Assembly (NCBI GenBank): GCA_964468435.1
Contig: CAYXVE010000020.1
Coordinates: 9,718-73,717, forward strand
DNA: 64,000 nt
DNA from: JBCCTX01 sp964468435
GTDB lineage: Bacteria; Bacteroidota; Bacteroidia; J057
Reading direction: 5' to 3'
The notes beneath the pieces are model-generated. The model had not been told where the DNA came from. It did not search any database and saw only the letters and a program-made list of their open reading frames with translations. The position numbers were made by a program, and so were the translations under genes. Within the stretch, counting starts at the first letter, position 1. Each line of letters starts with the position of its first letter. Positions 8,958-17,560 of the stretch are shown here, in pieces.

Positions 8958-11909
8958 TTAAAAGTTCAGGTTGGCACCGAACGTAATCATCTTATTTTGC
9001 CCCTGTGTCAGGAAGTCTGTACCCAGTGTCAGTGCTGATGTACCATCAAAATTCACTTCTGGATCCAATCCACTATAATCCGTAAGCGTCCAAAGATTAG
9101 TGCCAGCCACATAAAAACGCAGCCTACTGATCCCCACTTGCGAGGTGATATCATTGGGAATCGTATAACCCAGTGATAGATTTTTCAAACGAATATAAGA
9201 ACCGTCTTCGACCAGACGAGAAGAGATAGAATTATTTCTGGATGCATTAGGACCTCCACCTTCAGAGACGCGTGGAATTCGGGTAACATCACCAGGTTGT
9301 TGCCATCTGTCCAATACAGCTGTAGTATTATTAAATCCACGTCTCAGACCATCCTCTGCAAAAATCCGGGTATAGTTCAGGATATCGTTTCCATACTGGA
9401 ACTGGAAGAAGAAACTCAGGTCAAATCCTTTAAATGACAGATTATTTCTAAACCCACCAAAAAATTCAGGGTTGGGATTTCCTATATCCACCTCATCTAC
9501 AGGGGTAATATTACCATCACCATTCACATCTTCATAGATAACATCTCCTGTCTCGGGGTTGACAAATTCCTCTGCACGCCATCCCAGAAAGTAGGAAAGG
9601 GGCTTGCCTTCGTCTATACGGTTGGCAAAACCAGCATCAAATCCCTGTCCTTCAAATAGTCTGGTGACTTCGTTTTGATTGGTAGCAAACTGCAGGCTGA
9701 AATCCCAGTTGAACTCGCCGGAAAACGGAACTACGTTAAATAATACTTCAATACCTGTGTTTTCCATTTCACCCACATTCTGGGTAATTGAGGTAAAGCC
9801 AGATGAGCCAGGCAAGGGTCTGTTGAGCAAGAGATCTTCTGTCGTTTTCTGATACCAGTCGAAGGTAATCCCCAATACTTCACTAAATAGCGCCAGATCA
9901 AAACCAATATTGATCTCAGTTGTCTGCTCCCATTGAAGGTCAGGATTGGGAAGCTGAGTCGGAGCGACACCAGGTGCACTACCATAATTATTACCACCTC
10001 CGGCAAGTCCACGGGAAGCGAAGTTGCCAATACCAGCCTGGTTACCCGTAAGCCCATAACTCACACGTATTTTACCATCATTGATCACATTGGAGTTGAT
10101 CAGGAAGTTTTCATTGGAGAATCTCCAGGCAATAGATCCGGATGGGAAATACCCGTAGCGATTGTTCTCACCAAATTTGGAAGAACCGTCGGCACGGAAA
10201 GTACCTGTGAAAATATATTTGTTGTCATAATTCAATGTTACACGACCATAGTATGATAACAAACGGTTTTCAGTCTCAGTTTGAGACGCATTGGTATATT
10301 CTGCTGCCGATCCCAACCAACGGAATTCAGCGCTGGGGAATCCATTACCAGCCAGAAATGTACGGCGTGTCTTAAACTGCTCATAATCGATACCTGCTAA
10401 GACATTCAGGCTGAGGTCATTGATTTGGCGCTGAAAATCCAGTGTATTCTGGTTTACCACACGAATCGCATCAGAAGTGTTAAGATTACCTGAGCCATTA
10501 GAACCTCTACCACGATTAATGGTAGCTGGAATATAATTTCTCTCATCAAAATTCAACTTGTCCAAAGCTACTTTACTCTGAAAAGCAAGACCTGGGATGA
10601 TCTCGTATCTACCAAATACATTTGCCAGTGTGCGATAGCTTAGCAGTTCCTGATCCACTTCTAGAGCTGCAGCTACGGGATTCTCAAAAATCATCCCCGT
10701 AAAGTTATAGGACCCATCCTCATTAAAAGCTTCAACATTGGATGGCTGAAGAATGGCAAGCGAAAGCGCTCCATAAATATTATTATCACTATTTACAACA
10801 TTGGTCTTGGTACGGGTTATGTTGACACCAGCGCCAAAACTTAGCTTTTCATTCACCCTGTGGTCCAAATTCACACGTCCTGAGACACGATTGAAGTTCT
10901 GACCAATAACCGTACCTTCCTGGTCCATAAATGAACCCCCAATGTAGTACTTAGTCTTTTCATCTCCACCTGATACACTCAGATCATATTCCTGGATAGC
11001 AGCATCATCCTGAAAAACCAGATCCATGAAGTCTGTATCTAAACCATTCCAGGGATCATTGGTACCTCTGGATTCATTGAGTAATTCCCGAAACTGCTCA
11101 CCGCTTAGCATGTCGTACTTTTCTATCGGATTTGTAAACCCATAATAGGCATTCAAAGTAATAGACGGTTTGCCTGTTTTACCTCTTTTGGTAGTAATCA
11201 ATACTACCCCATTTGAGGCACGCGATCCATAAATTGAAGTAGCTGCAGCATCTTTGAGTACCTCAATAGATTCAATCTCGTTAGGGTTCAGGTCTGTCAG
11301 CGCATTAAAATCCTGACCTCCATATGCCTGTGAAGAAAAGTCTCCGGTAGTTACAGGTATACCATCAATCACATAGAGTGGTTCATTTCCTGCATTGATA
11401 GAAGAATTACCGCGGATTCTCACAGTCATCCCTACCCCGGGCTGTCCAGAGTTAGAATTCAAAATGAGTCCCGCCACACGCCCTTGTAATGCCTGGTCGA
11501 TTCCAGGTACAGGCAATTCATTGATCTCCTCTGCGCTGACTGAAGAAATCGATCCTGTAACGTCCACTCTTCGCTGCGTACCATATCCTACCACGACAAC
11601 ATCTTCCAGTGATAATACATCCTCTTCAAGTGCTACATCAATGGTCGTACGACCATCGATTGTTATATCCTCAGATCTTTTGCCCAGAAAAGTAAAAGTT
11701 AACTCACTTGCGTTGGGTAGTAAATCAATACTATATCTACCAGCGTCATCTGTGTAAGAACCTATAGTTGTCCCCTTGATTATGACAGTAACGCCCGTCA
11801 ACGGATCGCCAGTTGCTGCATCCGTAACGGTTCCTGAAACACGGCTTTGAGCAAAAGCCGAGATAGTACCTATACCTAGTAATGTACATAAAAGTAGTAA
11901 TTTTCTCAT
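8958..11909 (-). CDS. SusC/RagA-family TonB-linked outer-membrane transporter
   Basis: 983 residues. Signal peptide (LCTLLGIGTISAFAQ), then a CarboxypepD_reg-like domain (RVSGTVTDAATGDPLTGVTV, about residues 22-100), the SusC signature LEDVVVVGYGTQRR near 105, a TonB plug (YVIDGIPV near 180; GSRASNGVVLITTKRG near 235), and a long 22-strand barrel ending in MITFGANLNF with the terminal Phe needed for barrel assembly. It should import the ligand held by the downstream SusD lipoprotein using TonB energy. It is the first gene of the minus-strand operon; a 633-base spacer upstream holds a perfect palindrome. Confidence 0.95.
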   Translation of the reverse strand: MRKLLLLCTLLGIGTISAFAQSRVSGTVTDAATGDPLTGVTVIIKGTTIGSYTDDAGRYSIDLLPNASELTFTFLGKRSEDITIDGRTTIDVALEEDVLSLEDVVVVGYGTQRRVDVTGSISSVSAEEINELPVPGIDQALQGRVAGLILNSNSGQPGVGMTVRIRGNSSINAGNEPLYVIDGIPVTTGDFSSQAYGGQDFNALTDLNPNEIESIEVLKDAAATSIYGSRASNGVVLITTKRGKTGKPSITLNAYYGFTNPIEKYDMLSGEQFRELLNESRGTNDPWNGLDTDFMDLVFQDDAAIQEYDLSVSGGDEKTKYYIGGSFMDQEGTVIGQNFNRVSGRVNLDHRVNEKLSFGAGVNITRTKTNVVNSDNNIYGALSLAILQPSNVEAFNEDGSYNFTGMIFENPVAAALEVDQELLSYRTLANVFGRYEIIPGLAFQSKVALDKLNFDERNYIPATINRGRGSNGSGNLNTSDAIRVVNQNTLDFQRQINDLSLNVLAGIDYEQFKTRRTFLAGNGFPSAEFRWLGSAAEYTNASQTETENRLLSYYGRVTLNYDNKYIFTGTFRADGSSKFGENNRYGYFPSGSIAWRFSNENFLINSNVINDGKIRVSYGLTGNQAGIGNFASRGLAGGGNNYGSAPGVAPTQLPNPDLQWEQTTEINIGFDLALFSEVLGITFDWYQKTTEDLLLNRPLPGSSGFTSITQNVGEMENTGIEVLFNVVPFSGEFNWDFSLQFATNQNEVTRLFEGQGFDAGFANRIDEGKPLSYFLGWRAEEFVNPETGDVIYEDVNGDGNITPVDEVDIGNPNPEFFGGFRNNLSFKGFDLSFFFQFQYGNDILNYTRIFAEDGLRRGFNNTTAVLDRWQQPGDVTRIPRVSEGGGPNASRNNSISSRLVEDGSYIRLKNLSLGYTIPNDITSQVGISRLRFYVAGTNLWTLTDYSGLDPEVNFDGTSALTLGTDFLTQGQNKMITFGANLNF

Positions 11910-12542
11910 AAAGCTTTTGGTTAGATTAATGTTAAAAAGTTCTTTATTAGTATTTTTTACAAATAAAAGCTAATGGGATTAAATGTTAGAAATTATTTTA
12001 GCAGACATATGTTCAGAGGTCCTGTACATGTACAACGGGTGAAAAAAGTACAAGTTGCCAGGACAAATATGCGTATGCTATCTTTTTGGGTACTAATTAA
12101 CGAAATAAATTGATCAATTTTCTCTTAGAGAGATGCTTAATATATATGAACACATGATGTTTAACCATTAATATATGCTAATGTTTTACAAGAGGAGATT
12201 TTATTACCTATTGAAATTACCCGTCCAATAATTCAACTCATAGAAAAGAAAACCATTATCTTACCTGTACCATTTTGCCAACACAGTTGTGCTTATACCA
12301 GCTTCATATCCGACCAGAATGAGAAAATCGGTAATAAGTAGGCACATCAGTTTCACTTGCCCAAAATCATTCTTTTTAGTAACTTCTGTCACTGAATTTA
12401 GGGTAAAAATCATGCTTATTGCAAAGCAAACAGAAAAAGTATATACCATGCAAAACCCCCAAAAAAGATTTCAGTATAAATCCATATACCTTGCATTTGG
12501 CAATTCTGTGAAACAATTTTAACAACCTAAATAGATAATACC
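11910..12542. other. 633-base AT-rich spacer between susC-like and hsp20 genes
   Basis: Divergent intergenic region that must hold the promoters of both the SusC-like gene (minus) and hsp20 (plus). Apart from a 12-base palindrome at 12023-12034 I see no convincing structure. Short open frames in both directions around 12261-12522 have no recognisable composition, start context or similarity and are not called. No clear TAnnTTTG promoter box pair could be assigned. Confidence 0.6.
12023..12034. promoter_or_regulatory. perfect 12-bp palindrome upstream of susC-like gene
   Basis: The sequence TGTACATGTACA is its own reverse complement and lies about 115 bases upstream of the SusC start codon. 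A dyad of this size is typical of a dimeric regulator site. No regulator gene is adjacent, so the call rests only on symmetry and position. Confidence 0.3.
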
Positions 12543-12974
12543 ATGTCATTAATCAGAAGACCTGAATTACACAATTTATCCAACAAACTGGAAGATTTCT
12601 TCAACAAGGATTGGTTTGATTTTGGTGCATTAGGAACCAGCATGCCTGCTGTCAACATCAAGGACGATGAAACTGAATACCAGATTGAAGTAGCTGCTCC
12701 TGGAATGAAAAAAGAAGATTTCAACATCAAATTGGATCATAATGTGTTGAGTATATCTTCTGAAATTAAGGAAGAAACTGAAGAGAAGGATGAAGAAGGA
12801 AAATATACGCGAAGAGAATTTAAATATTCTTCGTTCAAAAGATCATTTACGCTTCCAGATACGACAGATATTGAAAAAATAGCGGCTTCCTACCAAGATG
12901 GTATTCTGAATATTACCGTCCCCAAAAAAGAAGAAGCCAAGCAAAAGGCTCCACGTAAAATCGACATTTCCTAA
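12543..12974 (+). CDS. small heat-shock protein (Hsp20/alpha-crystallin family)
   Basis: 143 residues, standard for bacterial Hsp20. The alpha-crystallin domain spans about residues 35-130: PAVNIKDDETEYQIEVAAPG, MKKEDFNIKLDHNVLSISSE, the Arg-containing REFKYSSFKRSFTLPD, and the terminal beta-strand YQDGILNITVPKKE. A short basic tail PRKIDIS carries an I-x-I-like anchor (IDI). These ATP-independent chaperones hold unfolding proteins in soluble oligomers. It is a single-gene unit: a strong terminator follows 24 bases after the stop. Confidence 0.95.
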   Translation: MSLIRRPELHNLSNKLEDFFNKDWFDFGALGTSMPAVNIKDDETEYQIEVAAPGMKKEDFNIKLDHNVLSISSEIKEETEEKDEEGKYTRREFKYSSFKRSFTLPDTTDIEKIAASYQDGILNITVPKKEEAKQKAPRKIDIS

Positions 12975-12997
12975 TACACGGAATTTATAACAATTAA

Positions 12998-13037
12998 ATA
13001 AATAAAAAAGCCCCACATTGGGGCTTTTTTATTTATT
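12998..13037 (+). terminator. rho-independent terminator of hsp20
   Basis: GCCCC (13010-13014), loop ACATT, GGGGC (13020-13024), followed by TTTTTT. An A-run before the stem pairs with the T-run and the flanking AAATAAAT/ATTTATTT extends the stem, so the structure could stop transcription in both directions. It separates hsp20 from the isochorismatase-like gene. Confidence 0.92.
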
Positions 13038-13055
13038 TTAGCAAAATTTAATTAA

Positions 13056-13646
13056 ATGAGTTTTACAGATCGAGCAGCTGCTCTAATTTGCATTGATTTT
13101 ATCAACGAACTTTTATCTCCAGAAGGAAAGCTTTCACAGGATGGATATATGCACTTCCTGGAGCGTAATCACACGCTTCCCAAAACGGCTAAATTACAAC
13201 AGATTTTTCGGGACAACTTTGATCACTTAATACATGTCAAAACTCAGTTCACCCCTAACTATATCGAACTTCCATCACAGTCTCCGCTACTTGGGCAATC
13301 CAAAGAACTCAACCTGTTTAAAGCCAATACCTGGAATACACAGTTCCATGAAATGGTAGCCCCCAAGGAAGGAGAGACGATCGTTATCAAAAACCGGATC
13401 AGTACTTTTGCCAGTACCAATCTCGACTTACTACTCAAAGCCAAGAATATCAAAGATATTTATCTCATCGGAGTTGCCACAGATCTCGCCGTGGAATCTA
13501 CAGCAAGAGATGCTCACGATCTTGACTACAATGTGCATGTAATCAGCGGCTGCTGTGCAGCGGCCAAACAGGCAAATCACGAAAGAAGCCTGGAATCTAT
13601 GCAGCCTTTTGCCAGAATATTATCTCTGGAAGAATTCCAGCGGTAA
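13056..13646 (+). CDS. isochorismatase-like (cysteine hydrolase fold) protein lacking the usual catalytic Cys
   Basis: 196 residues with the isochorismatase Rossmann-like fold: AALICIDFINELL (conserved Asp), IVIKNRISTFAST (conserved Lys with the cis-peptide neighbourhood) and YLIGVATDLAVESTARDAHD. In most cysteine hydrolases of this superfamily the last motif reads TDxCVxxTA; here the Cys position is Ala (TDLAVESTA). A Cys pair, SGCCAA, sits about 25 residues later. Members without the nucleophile exist (EntB has Gly), so this is either a subfamily with other chemistry or not a hydrolase. The stop is 5 bases from the convergent DUF3179 stop. The substrate is unknown. Confidence 0.8.
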   Translation: MSFTDRAAALICIDFINELLSPEGKLSQDGYMHFLERNHTLPKTAKLQQIFRDNFDHLIHVKTQFTPNYIELPSQSPLLGQSKELNLFKANTWNTQFHEMVAPKEGETIVIKNRISTFASTNLDLLLKAKNIKDIYLIGVATDLAVESTARDAHDLDYNVHVISGCCAAAKQANHERSLESMQPFARILSLEEFQR

Positions 13647-13651
13647 TAGAC

Positions 13652-14605
13652 TCAATCTTCGCCAAACACTACTGTGTCTGGATGAAATGCATACCAGGCA
13701 AACCAAAATAAGGTAATCCCTCCCAGAGCTTCTCCCTCCGAATTGCGTATCGAAGCACTCTGGGCTTCCTTATTATAGGTAATTACCACATCTACTCCGT
13801 TCACTTGATCCATCACCAGGCCGTTTTGAGTTTTTTCAAGGACAGAAAAAGGATACGCTTTGGCCACCTCCCCTATCTTGATGCCTAATACTTTTTCCTT
13901 AGGATGAAAGTCCTGGCTTTTTTCTTTCACAGGAAAATACAGACGCTTGCTATCATCATATCCTTGATAAGGTGTCATTTCATAATTTCTGGAAAATCCA
14001 GTTTTAGATGATAATACCAAACTTTCCGGATACTTTTGCCTCCACTCACCCCACGTAGTATTTGAAGTAGGAATGATCTGTAATTTTTTTCCCATTTCTT
14101 CCCCTGTTATTGCCTCAGCTATGATCTGAGACCAAAGAGATTCTGTCTCTCTGTCGTACAACAAGACATCGCTGTTATACAGCAAGCCTGAAACTCCAAA
14201 AGTTTTTCTTTTGCCATCCACCTCAGCATTAAAGGCTATTCCACTTCCACATAGTGGACAATAGGTAATAACCACGGGGAGATGACCAAACTGATCATTT
14301 ACTATCTCATGGTAATTGAGAATATGAATGGGATACGCCTTGGCAATTCCATTGACCTCTACCCCCAATATGCGTTTACCATCCCCCATACGTGCCTCTG
14401 TAGGCTGAATAAATTCTGGCTGATCTATTGAAGGGATTCCATCTCTTGGAGGTCCCCCTGAAAGAATTTCATCTTGAGGAACCATTGCATCACGTAGATC
14501 AAACCCATTTTTAACTGTGCTCGTTTGCGAATACATAGAAGAACTTAGCCATATAAACACACACATAAATGTCCTCCATTCAAAAAACTTTGTAATTGCT
14601 TTCAT
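13652..14605 (-). CDS. DUF3179 domain-containing secreted protein
   Basis: 317 residues from the ATG at 14605, which is preferred over an in-frame ATG nine codons upstream because it places a signal peptide (FMCVFIWLSSSMYSQ) near the N-terminus. The body shows DUF3179 hallmarks: GVEVNGIAKAYPIHILNYHE, VVITYCPLCGSGIAF with a CxxC pair near residue 110, then FGVSGLLYNSDVLLYDRETESLW (in part). A second half-repeat (VLGIKIGEVAKAYPFSVLE) mirrors the first. The biochemical role of DUF3179 is not established; the conserved Cys pair suggests metal or redox function. It is exported, probably to the periplasm. Confidence 0.85.
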   Translation of the reverse strand: MKAITKFFEWRTFMCVFIWLSSSMYSQTSTVKNGFDLRDAMVPQDEILSGGPPRDGIPSIDQPEFIQPTEARMGDGKRILGVEVNGIAKAYPIHILNYHEIVNDQFGHLPVVITYCPLCGSGIAFNAEVDGKRKTFGVSGLLYNSDVLLYDRETESLWSQIIAEAITGEEMGKKLQIIPTSNTTWGEWRQKYPESLVLSSKTGFSRNYEMTPYQGYDDSKRLYFPVKEKSQDFHPKEKVLGIKIGEVAKAYPFSVLEKTQNGLVMDQVNGVDVVITYNKEAQSASIRNSEGEALGGITLFWFAWYAFHPDTVVFGED

Positions 14606-14729
14606 AATTAGTATGTTGGTACTTAAATCCATTTAACCTGTAATTACAAAACAAAACATAGGGTTGTTGTCACACATTTGACGCTGCCAGAAAGTTGCTA
14701 CTTTAATAGAATACCCAATCACTAAGATC

Positions 14730-15179
14730 ATGTACCCTACCAAAAAAAAATTACTCCAAAAGGCGATTGAGATATATGAATCCCGCATAGAAGAATTGAG
14801 AAGAGATCAGGATGATTTACTAAAAGGGTTTGATGGGTCTGCTGGAACAATGGATCTGGATGATCAATCGCACATGGATGAAGCCTCTGCAAACGTGGAA
14901 CGGGACAATCAGCAAATAGCCCACGCACGACAAGAAATTTCTATCATAAACAGAGTATTTGACAATCCTAATCAACATAAAGTAGATTTTGGCGCATTGG
15001 TGGAAACCGATAAGCTCAATTTCCTGATAGCTGTCGATTTCAGCAGGATTAAAATTGATGATAAACAGTACCTGGGAATATCCATAGATGCACCTATCTA
15101 CAAGGAAATGGTAAATAAAAAGAAAAACGAAACCTTTACGTTTAAAGATACTACTTACAAAATTCTAGGTATACATTAA
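14730..15179 (+). CDS. GreA/GreB-like small protein
   Basis: 149 residues. The N-terminal half (about 1-75) is a charged helical hairpin (KKLLQKAIEIYESRIEELRRD) with a QSHMDEASAN stretch like the Gre coiled coil. The C-terminal half (about 85-149) resembles the FKBP-like Gre domain: FGALVETDKLNFLIAV, ISIDAPIYKEMVNKK, ETFTFKDTTYKILGI. True Gre factors bind RNA polymerase and trigger cleavage of backtracked RNA through an acidic pair at the coiled-coil tip; LLKGFDGSAG contains only one acid, so this may be an accessory or competitor form. It is transcribed alone, divergently from DUF3179. Confidence 0.65.
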   Translation: MYPTKKKLLQKAIEIYESRIEELRRDQDDLLKGFDGSAGTMDLDDQSHMDEASANVERDNQQIAHARQEISIINRVFDNPNQHKVDFGALVETDKLNFLIAVDFSRIKIDDKQYLGISIDAPIYKEMVNKKKNETFTFKDTTYKILGIH

Positions 15180-15213
15180 TCATTTTAATGTAGAAAGAAT
15201 ATGCAATGTATCT

Positions 15214-15312
15214 TCATCTATATTGTATATACCTTTCCACAAGAATGAGATTGCAAAGCGTAATTCCAAGAAAAAATATTCCGAATAGATTGATGATCCA
15301 CATAATAATCAT
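15214..15312 (-). CDS. possible 32-residue single-span membrane peptide
   Basis: A short frame starts 3 bases after the ytxJ stop on the same strand and encodes 32 residues: a hydrophobic stretch (MWIINLFGIFFLGITLC, in part) followed by a basic/aromatic tail VERYIQYR. The tight spacing behind ytxJ would allow translational coupling. There is no Shine-Dalgarno sequence, which is normal in this phylum. It could be chance; homologues behind other ytxJ genes would decide. Confidence 0.3.
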   Translation of the reverse strand: MIIMWIINLFGIFFLGITLCNLILVERYIQYR

Positions 15313-15315
15313 TTT

Positions 15316-15711
15316 TTATGCCGCAAGAGTAGAAATTGCTTCACTAATGACCTCGCTTGAGATCATGTGATGTGAAGTATCGTATACAGCTTTTCCCCGG
15401 GAGATCAGAATAATCTGGGGTGAATGGTGCACTACTCCCAGCCTGTCTCGTACCTCATTAGAGATATTCCTGTGATGTATAATATCTAGATAATACATCT
15501 CCACTTCTGCCTGGCTGAATTTCCAATCCGCTTCCAACTGATATTTGGCCATGGCACTGATTCCACATCGCACACTGTGCTTAAAAATGATCACCGGACG
15601 CTCCTGAGATATTTCCAGGATCTCATCCAATTGCACCAAGGAATGAAATTCTTTCCAGTCCTTATGTATTTCTTCGGTTTTGTTGGAAAATATTTGGTTT
15701 AAAAAGCTCAT
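15316..15711 (-). CDS. ytxJ: bacillithiol-system redox protein YtxJ (monothiol bacilliredoxin family)
   Basis: 131 residues from the ATG at 15711; an in-frame ATG seven codons upstream is less likely because homologues begin close to the SFLNQIF segment. The thioredoxin-like fold contains the single active Cys in IIFKHSVRCGISAMAKYQLE, the family signature, then YYLDIIHHRNISNEVRDRLG and a cis-Pro region VHHSPQIILISRGK. YtxJ proteins occur with bacillithiol biosynthesis and are thought to remove bacillithiol from oxidised protein cysteines, so this organism probably makes bacillithiol. A 15-bp dyad sits 24 bases upstream of the start. Confidence 0.88.
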   Translation of the reverse strand: MSFLNQIFSNKTEEIHKDWKEFHSLVQLDEILEISQERPVIIFKHSVRCGISAMAKYQLEADWKFSQAEVEMYYLDIIHHRNISNEVRDRLGVVHHSPQIILISRGKAVYDTSHHMISSEVISEAISTLAA

Positions 15712-15734
15712 AGTTATATGTGACAATAACATTA

Positions 15735-15749
15735 CATATTAGTAATATG
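15735..15749. promoter_or_regulatory. short dyad upstream of ytxJ
   Basis: CATATTA-G-TAATATG, perfect 7-base arms around one central base, 24 bases upstream of the ytxJ start. It could be a regulator site or simply AT-rich symmetry. Confidence 0.2.
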
Positions 15750-15834
15750 ATATACAAATATGAGTAATTGAATTATAGGTATTTGTCGGATAACTGATGG
15801 TTATAGCAATGTGTCGGGTAATGCTTCCCCTTTC

Positions 15835-17460
15835 TTACACGACTCCAGCATAGGGTATTCCTGTCAACCGATGCATATCCCAGTCGATGGTACTCAGGTC
15901 ATTCAGGTTAAAGGATGATATATCATGATAGCCACAGGCACGGGCAATGACCTTTACCAGTTCATTGGTAGCGGTAAAGTAATTATACAACTGTCGTGCA
16001 GACTGATCGATGATGAGCCTTGCTCTGAGGTAGTCTTTCTGGGTAGCGATACCCACCGGACAGTTGTTGGTATGACATGCACGCATACCCAGACAACCTA
16101 CAGCCTGTATGGCAGCATTGGCCACAGCGATGGCATCAGCGCCGAGCATCAGTGCCTTGGCGAAATCCTCGGCGACGCGGAGTCCCCCTGTGATGATCAG
16201 GGTAACATGATCTGCCTCGCAGCGATCCAGATGCCTTCTGGCACGTGCCAGAGCGGGGATCGTCGGCACATTGATATGGTCGCGCAATACAGTAGGAGCC
16301 GCTCCGGTACCTCCTCCGCGGCCATCCAGAATGATATAATCCACTCCGACTTCCAAAGCAAAGTCAATATCTTCTTCAATATGGCTGGCAGCCATCTTCA
16401 TTCCCACCGGGATTCCCCCTGTTCGCTCTCTGACCTCAAAAGCAATATCCCGAAAATCCCCTGCACCTTTCAAGTCCGGAAAAGTCGCTGGACTGATGGC
16501 ATCCTGACCCGGTTCCAAACCCCGGACTTTAGCGATTTCCTTTGTTACTTTATGTGCAGGAAGATGTCCTCCAGTACCCGTCTTAGCTCCCTGCCCCGCC
16601 TTAAAGTGAAAAGCTTGTACGTGATCCAGCTTATCCCAGCTAAAGCCAAACTTTGCAGAAGCCAATTCATAAAAATACTTGCTATTAGCAGCTCTCTCTT
16701 CCTCTAGCATGCCACCTTCACCCGAGCAAATGCCCGTACCAGACATCTCTGCCCCTTTTGCCAGTGCCACTTTTGCTTCTGGAGATAATGCACCAAATGA
16801 CATATCAGATACAAATAATGGAATTTCCAGTGCCAAGGGCTTCACAGCCTGCGGCCCAATGACTACCTTCGTTTTGACTGGCTCATCATCTAATAAAGGC
16901 CTTCTCGATAACTGAGCAGGCAAGAACTGTATGTTTTCCCACTTTGGCAACAGATTACGGTCCACCCCCATGGCAGCGGAGGGTCCGTGATGACCGTAAT
17001 TTTTGAGTCCATGCTGTGCCAGTTCCTTGATATAGTTGGTGAATGGCTCAGTATCTTCCGGATGGGTATCTGCATATGTACCCAAATACTGCTCTCTGTT
17101 GAAAGGCTGAGGATGACTTTTCAGAAAATCAGCTATCTCCAGCTTATCAATGTAGACCCATCCTTCTTCGATAACAGATGAAAATTTGTATAAAGCCTCC
17201 TTGTTATTGTATTCACTCACACCAGTATCTATGCGATAATCCCAGTTATGCAACCCACAGATTAGATTTTTTCCATCTACATAGCCATCTGCCAGAAGGG
17301 CTCCTCTGTGAAGACAACGGCCATACAATACCGAGCACGTATCATCGTATCTGATCACTACCAGATCCAGATCCAGCAATTGAGCATATGCAGGTACTTT
17401 TTCAGCAAGAGCAGACCATTCGAGTAGCTTTACAGGTGCTCTGAGTCGTTCTAAAGTCAT
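15835..17460 (-). CDS. Rieske [2Fe-2S] domain fused to FMN-binding glutamate synthase-like domain
   Basis: 541 residues from the ATG at 17460 (upstream in-frame ATGs would add an unconvincing hydrophobic leader). Residues about 1-95 form a Rieske domain with GRCLHRGALL and, 17 residues later, LICGLHNWDY (CxH...CxxH ligands for [2Fe-2S]). From about 150 to the end is the glutamate synthase central/FMN barrel: PLFVSDMSFGALS, SGTGICSGEGGM, QGAKTGTGGHLPAHK, ILDGRGGGTGAAP, IITGGLR and GMRACHTNNCPVGIATQ, matching the Cx5Cx4C [3Fe-4S] site of GltB. There is no glutaminase domain or GXGXG domain, so it is not a normal GOGAT. The Rieske unit suggests electron delivery to the FMN site; the substrate is unknown. 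Confidence 0.85.
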   Translation of the reverse strand: MTLERLRAPVKLLEWSALAEKVPAYAQLLDLDLVVIRYDDTCSVLYGRCLHRGALLADGYVDGKNLICGLHNWDYRIDTGVSEYNNKEALYKFSSVIEEGWVYIDKLEIADFLKSHPQPFNREQYLGTYADTHPEDTEPFTNYIKELAQHGLKNYGHHGPSAAMGVDRNLLPKWENIQFLPAQLSRRPLLDDEPVKTKVVIGPQAVKPLALEIPLFVSDMSFGALSPEAKVALAKGAEMSGTGICSGEGGMLEEERAANSKYFYELASAKFGFSWDKLDHVQAFHFKAGQGAKTGTGGHLPAHKVTKEIAKVRGLEPGQDAISPATFPDLKGAGDFRDIAFEVRERTGGIPVGMKMAASHIEEDIDFALEVGVDYIILDGRGGGTGAAPTVLRDHINVPTIPALARARRHLDRCEADHVTLIITGGLRVAEDFAKALMLGADAIAVANAAIQAVGCLGMRACHTNNCPVGIATQKDYLRARLIIDQSARQLYNYFTATNELVKVIARACGYHDISSFNLNDLSTIDWDMHRLTGIPYAGVV

Positions 17461-17560
17461 ATCTATCATGAATGAAATAATCAAAAATATACTGGTCAAC
17501 AAATTGTTCCTGTCGGGTATAAGACACCCTTTCCAATAGTACTATAATTTTGCCGAAAAA

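Noticed and set aside
12261..12522. Two opposing small reading frames in the spacer before hsp20
   Set aside because: They overlap each other, have no start context or recognisable composition, and are likely chance frames in AT-rich DNA.
15925..16707. Long antisense frame (260 residues) within the Rieske-glutamate synthase gene
   Set aside because: The minus-strand protein has full family motifs throughout; the antisense frame is Cys/Ser/His-rich noise.
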